Part shown: positions 7,436-15,308 of the stretch, piece by piece | Layout: every line of letters starts with the position of its first letter | How positions within the stretch are numbered: position 1 is the first letter of the stretch | Assembly: GCA_964569715.1 (NCBI GenBank) | Contig: CAZMUD010000011.1 | Coordinates: 1-27,007 of the forward strand | Direction of reading: 5' to 3' | DNA length: 27,007 nt | Source: CAZMUD01 sp964569715 | GTDB lineage: Bacteria > Chloroflexota > Dehalococcoidia > Dehalococcoidales > UBA2162 | Made by a program: the position numbers and the translations under genes | Notes under the pieces: generated by a model | What the model was told of the DNA's origin: nothing | Database searches by the model: none | Seen by the model: only the letters and a program-made list of their open reading frames with translations

Positions 7436-8668
7436 ATGGAGTTCGGATTTACCGAAGAGCAAGAGAAGCTAAAAAAGGAGCTTCACGATTTTTTTAGTAA
7501 CGAGTTGCCTGAAGATGTTTCAGGCCGTGTTCCGTCTTTAAGTAAGGAGTTACAAGACTTTTGGATGAAGCTACAAAAGAAGGCTGGGAAGAAAGGTTAC
7601 TTAACTCCAGGGTGGCCTAAAGAAACTGGTGGCTTGGGTCTTGGCGCAATTGAAATAGGGGTTGCCCAAGAGCAAGAGGGATACTGGCAGACAGCTTGGC
7701 CGGACGCTTTAGGCCTACATGTATGCGGACCTGGCATACACCTATTTGGTACTGAAGAGCAAAAGAAGAAGCTTCTACCTGAGATATGTAACGGGGAGAA
7801 GATATGGTATGAGTGTTTTACTGAGCCTGATGCCGGCACCGATGAAGCCAACCAGCAGACACGAGCGGTGAAGGATGGCAATGACTACATCATCAATGGT
7901 CAAAAGACCTATATGACTGGGCGGTATAAAGCGGATTGGCTTTATGTTGAGGCCAGAACTGCGGATACTATACCTAAACATAGAGGGCTTACTCTTTTTG
8001 CTTTCCCTGCGGATACCCCAGGGGTAACTATTAAACCATTACCATGCATGGGTGGATACTCTACAGTGGATGTTTACTTTGATGATGTAAGAGTATCAAA
8101 AGAGGCTATGGTCGGCGAGGAAAATCGCGGTTTCTATCATGTCATGCAGACCTTTGAGTTTGAGAGGTCTAATACCAGTGGGGCAGCAAGCGCAAAGCGA
8201 GATTTGCAGAAATTTATTCAGTTTTGTAAGGAGACAAAACGGAACGGGAAGCCCCTTATTGAGGAGCCACAGATTCGGAAGGCACTGGCACAGACAGCTG
8301 TCGATATAGAGGTGTTAAGGCTTGCCGCCTGGCGTACAGCCTGGAGATTTGGCGAGAGGGAAAGGTTAGGTCCGCTAGACTTTGATTTAACTGGCTTGTT
8401 CAGTAGAGAATTTGGCTTTCCTCATCCGGTGCAGTACATGGAGATTCTTGGCCTTTATGGCCAGCTCAGGATGGGTTCAAAGTGGGCTCATTTAGAGGGG
8501 TGGGTAGAGCGCCGCTGGCAAATAACCCGCAGCATGCATTACGCTGGAACCACTGAGGCAATGAAAATCGTGCTCGCCGGGCGAGTGCTTGGTTTGCCCA
8601 GGATACCAGCGCAGTTCAACAAACAGATTACAGAGGCTCTGAAAGAAAGAGAAAGAGCAGGTCGTTAA
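7436..8668 (+). CDS. Acyl-CoA dehydrogenase, candidate catalytic subunit
   Basis: FAD-dependent alpha,beta-dehydrogenation of an acyl-CoA thioester. 410 residues with N-terminal helical, middle beta-barrel and C-terminal four-helix domains. Recognisable pieces are ECFTEPDAGTD (126-136), YIINGQKTYMTG (151-162) and GTTEAMKIVLAGRVLG near the end. The MCAD-type base in YEGT is replaced (HYAGT), but Glu243 in TFEFERS sits where isovaleryl- and long-chain-type enzymes carry their catalytic Glu. It is followed after 43 bases by a second dehydrogenase without that Glu, so the pair probably forms a heteromer. Pimeloyl-CoA-type or steroid-type two-subunit dehydrogenases are possible relatives; the substrate cannot be told. 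An AAAGGAGGAG site supports the start. Confidence 0.92.
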   Translation: MEFGFTEEQEKLKKELHDFFSNELPEDVSGRVPSLSKELQDFWMKLQKKAGKKGYLTPGWPKETGGLGLGAIEIGVAQEQEGYWQTAWPDALGLHVCGPGIHLFGTEEQKKKLLPEICNGEKIWYECFTEPDAGTDEANQQTRAVKDGNDYIINGQKTYMTGRYKADWLYVEARTADTIPKHRGLTLFAFPADTPGVTIKPLPCMGGYSTVDVYFDDVRVSKEAMVGEENRGFYHVMQTFEFERSNTSGAASAKRDLQKFIQFCKETKRNGKPLIEEPQIRKALAQTAVDIEVLRLAAWRTAWRFGERERLGPLDFDLTGLFSREFGFPHPVQYMEILGLYGQLRMGSKWAHLEGWVERRWQITRSMHYAGTTEAMKIVLAGRVLGLPRIPAQFNKQITEALKERERAGR

Positions 8669-8711
8669 AGGGGTGGGGTTAAATATCTTCAACTGAAGGG
8701 AGTAAAAAATT

Positions 8712-9980
8712 ATGAATTTTGAACTCAATGAAGAGCAGCAAATGCTCAGGAAAATGGCTCGTGACTTTCTGCAGACAGAGTGTACAGAAAAATTTGTTAG
8801 GCAGATGGAAGAGGATGAAAAGGGTTATTCTCCGGAACTATGGAAAAAGATAGCCGACCTCGGGTGGTTAGGACTTGTCTATCCTGAGAAATACGGTGGC
8901 ACCGAGGGTAGCATTATAGACATGGCTGTCCTCTACGAAGAAATGGGGAGGGCTATGTTTCCCAGTCCTCACCTTTCCACTGTGGCTCTCTGTGGACTGT
9001 CCATCCTGGCAGCGGGCAGTGAGGAACAGAAAGCAGACTTGCTGCCTAAGATAGTCAACGGTGATTTGATTCTTGCCCTGGCTTTAACCGAACCCGAGTC
9101 CAGTTGGGACGGCAAAGCCTGGGATGCTGAAGGGGTAACTGTCAGTGCTACTGCCGATGGGGATGATTATATTATCAATGGCACCAAGTTATTCGTTTAC
9201 GATGCCCATGCCGCTAATTACCTTCTATGTGCAACCAGGACTAAGGATGGGGGAAAGCCTGAGGAAGGGGTAACGCTATTTTTGGTAGATACCAAGAGCC
9301 CCGGGCTAAGCTACACGATATTGAGAACGACAGCCGGTGACAAGCGGCAGAGCGAGGTTGTCTTTGATAAGGTAAGGGTTCCCAAGAAGAATATAGTTGG
9401 AGAACTCCACGGTGGCTGGGAACCTCTAGCCAAGGCTATGCAGGTAGGGGCAGTGCTGCTTTCTGCCCAGATGGTGGGGGCTGGCCAGACAGCTGTGGAG
9501 ATGTCTATAGACCATGCTAAGACCAGAATACAGTTTGATATGCCCATCGGCATCAATCAGTGGGTCAAGGATTATTGTATTAAGGCGTTTGCCAATGTGG
9601 AAGGTTCTAGAAATGTTGTTTATCAGGCGGCCTGGATGCTTAGTGAGAACCTTCCCTGTGAAATGGAAGTATCAATAGCCAAGGCCCGGACTAACAAGGC
9701 TCTGGAGGACGCTTTCTGGCATGCTCATCAGGTTTTGGCTGGCGTTGGCTTCACTACGCAGGACGGTGTCTTGCCCCTTTATACAAAGAGAGGTAAGGCT
9801 GCCAGTCTTTATCTGGGTGATACTGCTTATCACCTAGAAAAGATTGCCCAGCAGATAGAGAAGTGGCCCGCTCCAGAAGTGCCTAAAGGGAAGCCTCTTG
9901 GTATCTTTGACACGCCTGAGGACAAACAAATACCAGCCTGGGATATTTGGAGAGAGCAGACTAAAGGGAAGTTATGGTAA
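8712..9980 (+). CDS. Acyl-CoA dehydrogenase, partner subunit
   Basis: Paralogue of the upstream gene, 422 residues, with the acyl-CoA dehydrogenase layout: LALALTEPES (121-130), YIINGTKLF (153-161), a middle beta domain, and a C-terminal helical domain with HQVLAGVGFTTQDGV (339-353). Neither usual catalytic glutamate is visible. The IVD-type position reads VGAVLLSAQ (245-253), and the MCAD-type position reads YLGDTAYHLEK instead of YEGT. It is therefore probably a structural, FAD- or CoA-site-completing subunit of an alpha2beta2 enzyme with the gene before it. AGGGAG lies about 11 bases before the ATG. The operon ends at the hairpin at 10014. Confidence 0.9.
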   Translation: MNFELNEEQQMLRKMARDFLQTECTEKFVRQMEEDEKGYSPELWKKIADLGWLGLVYPEKYGGTEGSIIDMAVLYEEMGRAMFPSPHLSTVALCGLSILAAGSEEQKADLLPKIVNGDLILALALTEPESSWDGKAWDAEGVTVSATADGDDYIINGTKLFVYDAHAANYLLCATRTKDGGKPEEGVTLFLVDTKSPGLSYTILRTTAGDKRQSEVVFDKVRVPKKNIVGELHGGWEPLAKAMQVGAVLLSAQMVGAGQTAVEMSIDHAKTRIQFDMPIGINQWVKDYCIKAFANVEGSRNVVYQAAWMLSENLPCEMEVSIAKARTNKALEDAFWHAHQVLAGVGFTTQDGVLPLYTKRGKAASLYLGDTAYHLEKIAQQIEKWPAPEVPKGKPLGIFDTPEDKQIPAWDIWREQTKGKLW

Positions 9981-10013
9981 ACCCAATATTCTGAGCTTTA
10001 TGGCTGTGGCGTT

Positions 10014-10046
10014 TAGAGCATTAACAGATTCTCTGTTAATGCTCTA
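10014..10046 (+). terminator. Terminator after the acyl-CoA dehydrogenase pair
   Basis: Perfect 14-bp inverted repeat TAGAGCATTAACAG / CTGTTAATGCTCTA with a five-base ATTCT loop, followed by CTTTCATT. It starts 33 bases after the stop codon. Confidence 0.75.
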
Positions 10047-10452
10047 CTTTCATTGGCAATGTAGAGAGGAACCTCTCGATTGTCCAAATCGACCCTCGCC
10101 ATTACTTTCATGGCCTAAGTGACTATAGTGAGCTGTCCCTAACAGTAAGCAAGCGAAGTTCATAGCCGAACAGGTTCTTAGGGTAACATGCTGCGGAGTG
10201 CCGTGAGGAGGCAGTATGAACCCAGATGGCATAGACGATAGTGCAGTTCTTCCGTTCAGCTTCATTTGCATTAAAAGAAACTCGGAATAATCACTTCCTT
10301 CCCCAAAAGGCCAGCTTAACCCTGTTATGCGTGAATACCCCACTCTCTCCACCCATACCTTACCCTTTTGAGGAAACAACGGTAAAGTGCTAGTTTTCCT
10401 CGGGCAGTTCTGCTATGCTCATGGTGACAAAAGGAGACCAAGGAGTTTCAAC
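10047..10452. other. Intergenic stretch without a supported gene
   Basis: About 400 bases with no convincing coding signal on either strand. A minus-strand open frame across most of it (10379-10050) has no recognisable motif and no ribosome-binding site. A weak 7-bp GAGGAAA/TTTCCTC pairing (10370-10376 with 10395-10401) lies before the cupin gene. No good promoter was seen. Confidence 0.5.
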
Positions 10453-10797
10453 ATGAAAGTGCACAACTACCTTGAGACAGAAGCGATAGAAGATGCTCCG
10501 GGCGTCTTACACCGTGTGGTCGTCGGTGCTGATGACGGCGCTCCCAGATTTGCTATGCGCGTATTTGAGGTTAAGTCAGGGTGTGCTACCCCGTTCCACT
10601 CCCATTGGTGGGAACACGAGGTCTTTGTCCTGTCAGGCGAAGGGATAGTCAAGGGTGAGGGAAAGGAACAGCCAATCGGAGAGGGGACTGTAGTATTCGT
10701 TGCACCCGACGAGGAACATTGCTTCGCCAACACCGGTAACGACGTTCTTCACTTCATCTGCGTAATTCCGTTAGCGGATATGGCGGCACCGCAGTAA
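10453..10797 (+). CDS. Small cupin-domain protein
   Basis: Single-domain cupin of 114 residues. Motif 1 is in FHSHWWEHEVFVLSGEG (His49, His51, Glu56, Gly62) and motif 2 in PDEEHCFANTGN (His89), giving the three-His/one-Glu metal site of the family. Proteins of this size range from sugar isomerases to small dioxygenases and sensors, so no reaction is assigned. An earlier in-frame ATG at 10387 exists, but AAGGAG lies 9 bases before 10453 and the homologous region begins there. It converges on the glpK-glpD operon with a 25-base gap and stands alone. Confidence 0.85.
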   Translation: MKVHNYLETEAIEDAPGVLHRVVVGADDGAPRFAMRVFEVKSGCATPFHSHWWEHEVFVLSGEGIVKGEGKEQPIGEGTVVFVAPDEEHCFANTGNDVLHFICVIPLADMAAPQ

Positions 10798-10822
10798 GGA
10801 ACTGAACAAAAGTACTGATTGT

Positions 10823-12451
10823 TCAATTGGCTGGTTTTTCGAACCCGGCTGTCTCCACTCTGAAGCGCTGTCCCAAAGCTGCTGAGGCGAGGTACGCCTC
10901 CACTTGCCGTTGCTGTTCAGTGGTGCTCCACCCCAGGAGACGCCCCATCTCTCGGGCCACAGTCTCCACAGCATCCAGTCCTCGACACGAACCTAGGCCC
11001 ACAGCACTGCGGCGGAGCAGGAAATCGCCCACAGTGAGAGCACCCTCCTCCCCTACGGCGTGCCACACTTGGGATAGGATATCCCGGCAATGAGGACAGA
11101 TGGGCTGGACCCCCTGGACATCCCGGCGCGCCAAGTCCAGGACCTGAGAGAAGCGTGAACCATAGAGGGCAGCAAGATGCGCTACTGTCTCCATAGTGAG
11201 GCCGCTTTCTCGAGCAGCCTGCTCCACCTCTTCCTGCAGCACAGCCGGCGCTCCAGGCAGTGAAGATTCCGCCGTCCTACAGGACGCTCGCACGCCAAGC
11301 TTCTGGCACACTATATCCACCACCTCTTGGGCTATGGCACGGTAGCCACTTATCTTGCCTCCCAATACCGAGATGAAGCCGCTTATGCCGTGACTCCGCT
11401 CGTGGTCAACCAGCTTGTGCTGGCGGGAGGTATCCGACGCTCTTCCACCCCCGGACTCAGCCAGGGACCGTAAACCAGCGGTGGTATAGAAGATGTCCTC
11501 CTTCCGCACAGCAGGAAAGGCATGCCGAACCTCTGTCAACAGGTAGTCCACATCCTCTACCCCGGCATGCACGGTATCCAGGTCCCCAGAGTAGTCAGTA
11601 TCGGTGGTTCCGATGAGGGAGTAGCCTTGCCAGGGGATTGTGAACAAGAGGCGGCCATCAGCACGGGCAAAGAGAACCACAGCTTGGCGGCAGATCTGAG
11701 GGGTTAGTAGGTGAATGCCCTTGGTTCTCCGCACCATGCGCTTTAGGCGGCTGGGGAGCATGCCACACAAACAGTCCACCCAGTGACCGGCAGCGTTGAC
11801 AACCATACGAGCTGCCATCTGATAGACCTCCCCTGATAGGACGTCCTCTACCTGCACCCCGCATACAGCGTCACCGGTTCTCACGAACCCGGTGACCTTG
11901 GCATGGTTCATTACGGAGGCTCCGTATTCAGCAGCGGAGAGCACATTTTCCAAGCAAAGCCGCTCTACGAAGGGTGCCTGACAGTCATAGTAGAGATAGG
12001 AGCCCAGCAGGCTCTCCAATTCTAGGTCTGGCTCCAACTCCAAGGTCTCACGGCGGGAGAGACGGTGGTAGGAGGGAAGGGTCTTATCGAAGGAAAGGAG
12101 GTCATAAAGGCGCATACCCAATGCCATGACCACCCGTTCCAAAGGTCGGGTTATGGGTATTAAGAACGGGAGAGGATGCACCAAGTGAGGCGCAATGCCT
12201 AGGAGAACCTCTCGTTCCCGCATGTCCTGCCGTACCAAGCGGAACTCCAGCTGCCGCAGGTAGCGCAGGCCCCCATGAATCAGGCGGGAGGAGCGGGAGG
12301 TAGTGCCATAGGCAAAATCCTCCTTCTCCAGAAGCAATGTCTTAAGGCCACGGAGGGCTGCATCCCGGGCAATACCTGCCCCGATGATGCCCCCGCCGAC
12401 CACAATCAAATCAAAAGTCTCCTTGGCAAAGCCGCTAAAGTCTCTCTTCAC
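10823..12451 (-). CDS. glpD: FAD-dependent glycerol-3-phosphate dehydrogenase
   Basis: Oxidises sn-glycerol 3-phosphate to dihydroxyacetone phosphate, passing electrons through FAD to the membrane quinone pool. About 542 residues from the preferred GTG. An N-terminal dinucleotide-binding motif VVGGGIIGAGIARDAALRG is followed by the DAO fold, and the C-terminal helical domain has CPHCRDI and GLGSCRGLDAVE. The frame remains open to 12574, but that overlaps the end of glpK. The GTG at 12451, 16 bases after the glpK stop with AGGA upstream, gives a protein starting just before FDLIVVGGG. It is the second gene of a glpK-glpD operon; no glycerol facilitator gene is present. Base composition looks GC-richer than in neighbouring genes. 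Confidence 0.92.
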   Translation of the reverse strand: MKRDFSGFAKETFDLIVVGGGIIGAGIARDAALRGLKTLLLEKEDFAYGTTSRSSRLIHGGLRYLRQLEFRLVRQDMREREVLLGIAPHLVHPLPFLIPITRPLERVVMALGMRLYDLLSFDKTLPSYHRLSRRETLELEPDLELESLLGSYLYYDCQAPFVERLCLENVLSAAEYGASVMNHAKVTGFVRTGDAVCGVQVEDVLSGEVYQMAARMVVNAAGHWVDCLCGMLPSRLKRMVRRTKGIHLLTPQICRQAVVLFARADGRLLFTIPWQGYSLIGTTDTDYSGDLDTVHAGVEDVDYLLTEVRHAFPAVRKEDIFYTTAGLRSLAESGGGRASDTSRQHKLVDHERSHGISGFISVLGGKISGYRAIAQEVVDIVCQKLGVRASCRTAESSLPGAPAVLQEEVEQAARESGLTMETVAHLAALYGSRFSQVLDLARRDVQGVQPICPHCRDILSQVWHAVGEEGALTVGDFLLRRSAVGLGSCRGLDAVETVAREMGRLLGWSTTEQQRQVEAYLASAALGQRFRVETAGFEKPAN

Positions 12452-12467
12452 GCTACTTTTTCCTATC

Positions 12468-13970
12468 TCAACCTGTGACCCAGCCGCGGGCGCGCTCCAC
12501 AGCGCGTTTCCAGCCGGTATAGAGGGTCTCCCGCTGGTCGTTGGACATACTCGGCTCATAAGTCTCAGCAGCACGCCACCGCTGGGCGATATCAGCGGTA
12601 TCTCGCCATAAGCCCACTGCCAAGCCTGCTAGATAGGCAGCTCCAAGAGCGGTGGTCTCGGCCACTGCTGCTAATTGGATAGGCACCCCCAGGATGTCCG
12701 CCTGGAACTGCATCAGGAAGGCGTTAGCGGTGCCCCCACCATCCACTCGAAGCAACGGGACTTGGAGGTCGGCTTCGGCACCCATAGCCTCTACGACATC
12801 CCGAGCCTGATAGGCTATGGCTTCCAGAGTAGCCCTCGCCAGGTGTGCCCTAGTACTACCCCGGGTGAGTCCGATGATGGTGCCCCGAGCATACATATCC
12901 CAGTAAGGAGCACCCAGACCAACAAAGGCTGGAACAAAGTAAACCCCGCCACTGTCAGGGACAGAGCAGGCCAGGGTCTCGCTCTCAGCAGCATCCGCAA
13001 TCAGTCCCAGACCATCCCGTAGCCACTGAACAGCGGCCCCAGTGATAAAGATACTCCCCTCCATAGCATAGTTCACCCCACCTGACAGTCCCCAGGCTAT
13101 GGTCGTGACCAGACCTCTCTGGGAGGGAACTGGCCTGCCACCAGTGTTAAGTAGCAGAAAAGAGCCTGTCCCGTAGGTGTTCTTAGCCATACCTACATCA
13201 TAGCATGCTTGGCCGAAAAGGGCCGCCTGCTGGTCGCCAGCCACAGCACCCAAAGGCACCCGAGAATCTCCCAGAAGGCCAGCAACAGTCTCACCATAAA
13301 CCTGACTGGAGGGCATCACCTGAGGAAGAACAGCCTCCGGTATATCCAGGATAGCAAGGAGCTCCTTGTCCCATTGAAGGGTATGAATGTTGAACAACAT
13401 AGTGCGGCAGGCGTTGCTGTAGTCGGTGATATGGACGGCACCACCAGTGAGATTCCAGACGAGCCAGCTATCCACCGTTCCGAAGAGAAGCTCCCCCTGT
13501 TGAGCACGGCGTTGCCCATGTGGAATATGGTCCAAAATCCAGCGAAGCTTAGTGGCGGAGAAGTAGGCATCTACGATTAATCCTGTCTTTTCCCTGATAG
13601 ACTGGCTCATACCCTTTTGCTTCAGCTCCTCGCACAGCGGAGCTGTACGTCGGCACTGCCATACTACGGCGTTACTCACCGGCTCCCCGGTATGGCGGTC
13701 CCAAACCACAGTGGTCTCTCGCTGGTTGGTGATGCCCACACCCTTCACCTGAGAGACAGCTACCCCCGCCTTCTGCAGAGCCTCCTGAGCCACTGCCAGA
13801 GAGGCGTGGAGAAGCTCCTGCGGGTTGTGCTCTACCCAGCCGGGTTGAGGGTAAATCTGGTGCACCTCCCGGTAGGCGCTGGAGACCACCCGGCCTTCCT
13901 CATCGAAGAGGAGAGCGCTACTTCTCGTGGTTCCCTGGTCTATGGCTAGGACATAGTTTTTGCCTAGCAT
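12468..13970 (-). CDS. glpK: Glycerol kinase
   Basis: ATP-dependent phosphorylation of glycerol to glycerol 3-phosphate, feeding the downstream glpD product. 500 residues, standard length, FGGY fold: AIDQGTTRSSALLFD at the N terminus, GITNQRETTVVWDR, the glycerol-site GTVDSWLVWNLTGG, AVAGDQQAALFGQ, and the adenosine-site VDGGGTANAFLMQF. The histidine that HPr phosphorylates in Firmicutes enzymes (in YHF-G before the AGDQQAALFGQ block) is not present; that segment reads TVAGLLGDSRVP. PTS control of this type is therefore unlikely. A GGTAGGT-type ribosome-binding site precedes the ATG. Confidence 0.96.
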   Translation of the reverse strand: MLGKNYVLAIDQGTTRSSALLFDEEGRVVSSAYREVHQIYPQPGWVEHNPQELLHASLAVAQEALQKAGVAVSQVKGVGITNQRETTVVWDRHTGEPVSNAVVWQCRRTAPLCEELKQKGMSQSIREKTGLIVDAYFSATKLRWILDHIPHGQRRAQQGELLFGTVDSWLVWNLTGGAVHITDYSNACRTMLFNIHTLQWDKELLAILDIPEAVLPQVMPSSQVYGETVAGLLGDSRVPLGAVAGDQQAALFGQACYDVGMAKNTYGTGSFLLLNTGGRPVPSQRGLVTTIAWGLSGGVNYAMEGSIFITGAAVQWLRDGLGLIADAAESETLACSVPDSGGVYFVPAFVGLGAPYWDMYARGTIIGLTRGSTRAHLARATLEAIAYQARDVVEAMGAEADLQVPLLRVDGGGTANAFLMQFQADILGVPIQLAAVAETTALGAAYLAGLAVGLWRDTADIAQRWRAAETYEPSMSNDQRETLYTGWKRAVERARGWVTG

Positions 13971-14006
13971 AGTGACCTACCAACGAAGCGATCGGACATC
14001 AAGAGT

Positions 14007-14035
14007 AGTATAACAAACATAAGAAAGGCTAACAA
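14007..14035 (-). promoter_or_regulatory. Promoter of glpK-glpD
   Basis: Minus strand: TTGTTA (14035-14030), 17-base spacer, TATACT (14012-14007). The start near 14000 gives a leader of about 30 bases. No clear operator dyad was seen. Confidence 0.65.
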
Positions 14036-14153
14036 CCACCAACGTTCAACAGACTTAAGACTCTTGACACCGACGATTCACATTAAGCAGTCAGAAGTTC
14101 CCGCCCACCGCGTGGATAATATCCCTTAACAGAAGCCTGACTCATTACAGAGC

Positions 14154-14768
14154 CTATCGCTTTTTACCTGCCGGGCACAGACGGAGGCACTCATCGCAGA
14201 GAATGGAGCGGCCATCTTCGGTGGTAGGGGTAATGTTGGAGAGACAAAGTGAGGCATCAAGCATACGGTAGGGTTCAAGTATCTTGACCGGGCAGGCATC
14301 AATGCATATCGAGCACCTGCTGCAAACCGGGTTCTCTTCCCTGGTCGGAGCTGAACCCATCAGCGACTCCAGAGGAGCATCTGTCCTTATGCCCATAAAG
14401 CGAAGCCAGGGGCCGTATTCGGGGTGCAATACCACAGTGCTCTTGCCCCGCTTACCCAGCCCCGCCTGAACCGCCTCCTCCTTCAGGTTGACCTCCCCTT
14501 TAAGGGGATAGCCATACTGTCCCACCGGTTTAGCTGAAAAACCCTTGTCACGGATGAAATTGAGCAGTGACTCCAGCCTGGGCCCGACATGCTTTTCAAA
14601 GCCATACATCTGGAAAACACCATTCAGATGCCCGAATTCGTCAAGGTTGCGCTGCGACGTTGACTCAAGCCCGAGAATCAGCAGGCTATCACCGCTGGAC
14701 AGTCGACTGGCACCGACAACATCAAACAGGGTGCCGGCATAATCAGCTATTTGTTGGGCTATAGTCAT
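14154..14768 (-). CDS. QueG/reductive-dehalogenase-like 2[4Fe-4S] protein
   Basis: 204 residues. The middle segment QAGLGKRGKSTVVLHPEYGP and the following R-x2-GIRTD match the region shared by epoxyqueuosine reductase QueG and reductive dehalogenases. The C-terminal ferredoxin-like part has Cys149-x2-Cys152-x2-Cys155-x3-Cys159-Pro and Cys175...Cys191-x2-Cys194-x3-Cys198-Pro, enough for two [4Fe-4S] clusters. It is about half the length of QueG and lacks the full cobalamin-binding N-terminal domain, so it is an electron-transfer or degenerate relative rather than QueG itself. AAGGG lies about 8 bases before the ATG. It probably forms an operon with the HNH gene upstream (52-base gap). Confidence 0.8.
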   Translation of the reverse strand: MTIAQQIADYAGTLFDVVGASRLSSGDSLLILGLESTSQRNLDEFGHLNGVFQMYGFEKHVGPRLESLLNFIRDKGFSAKPVGQYGYPLKGEVNLKEEAVQAGLGKRGKSTVVLHPEYGPWLRFMGIRTDAPLESLMGSAPTREENPVCSRCSICIDACPVKILEPYRMLDASLCLSNITPTTEDGRSILCDECLRLCPAGKKR

Positions 14769-14820
14769 TCATCTACCCTTCTCAGCATCCTGTCCGACGG
14801 GTGTGGCACAGGCATTCTGT

Positions 14821-15108
14821 CTACCCCTTTTTGTATTCGGCAAAGAGCTTATATGCAGCCTCATATTCCTTAACCATCTCAACCAAGGACTTGGGCTTAA
14901 ACCGTTTGGTCATAGTATCATAGGTCATGTCAAAGACCCTCTTGGAATACCAGTCATGCACTCCCCGGTGGCAGTTACTACATAATGTTACGGTTGCTGA
15001 ATCTGGCATCCCAGCCGGCGAGGTGAGCTCCTTAGGAACAATGTGATGTTTCTCTATAGCCTCAAGCTGGTCTCGATATCCGCAAAGCTCACAAGTCTCC
15101 TTTCCCAT
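14821..15108 (-). CDS. HNH-endonuclease-like zinc protein
   Basis: 95 residues from the chosen ATG. Cys6-x2-Cys9, then KHHIVPKEL (His21/22, the H of the HNH core), then Cys43-x2-Cys46-His47-x3-His51 give the zinc-knuckle HNH layout CxxC...HH...CxxCHxxxH. A GTG at 15156 would add 16 residues, but GGGAGAG lies about 8 bases before the ATG at 15108. The C-terminal half is helical and charged. Stand-alone HNH proteins of this size can be nicking or DNA-binding enzymes; the role is unknown. It is driven by copy 4 of the repeated promoter. Confidence 0.8.
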   Translation of the reverse strand: MGKETCELCGYRDQLEAIEKHHIVPKELTSPAGMPDSATVTLCSNCHRGVHDWYSKRVFDMTYDTMTKRFKPKSLVEMVKEYEAAYKLFAEYKKG

Positions 15109-15182
15109 AACATCTCTCCCGATACGCTCTGCAGTTTCGTCGGCACCCTTCCCCACCAGAATACGTTATTTTACAACGTGTA

Positions 15183-15219
15183 GGGACTTTAATTTTAGTC
15201 CTATTCATATAATTGTCAA
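15183..15219 (-). promoter_or_regulatory. Repeated promoter, copy 4 (HNH operon)
   Basis: Minus strand: TTGACA (15219-15214), 16-base spacer, TAAAAT (15197-15192), the -10 box lying inside GGACTAAAATTAAAGTCC, whose GGACT and AGTCC ends are exact reverse complements. Upstream GGGGTATTGACAA is shared with copy 1, and the block just after the -10 box resembles copy 3. The leader to the HNH ATG is about 77 bases. Confidence 0.65.
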
Positions 15220-15308
15220 TACCCCTATGCAGAACTTAATCCTAGAGGGATATTACCTGGCAATATTCCATAATAGAAAAGCAACTGCAATGGTAGGCAG
15301 CCGTCGGG

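Noticed and set aside
10050..10379. Minus-strand open frame of about 109 codons after the dehydrogenase operon
   Set aside because: No motif, no ribosome-binding site and no convincing composition; it overlaps clearly intergenic sequence.
12452..12574. Extended N terminus of GlpD
   Set aside because: It would overlap the glpK 3' end and add residues before the FAD motif that family members lack; the GTG at 12451 fits.
15181..15203. TAGGGACT...AGTCCTA dyad read first as a terminator after the transglutaminase-like gene
   Set aside because: It coincides exactly with the -10 region of promoter copy 4 and aligns with the same block in the other three copies, so a promoter/operator reading explains it better.
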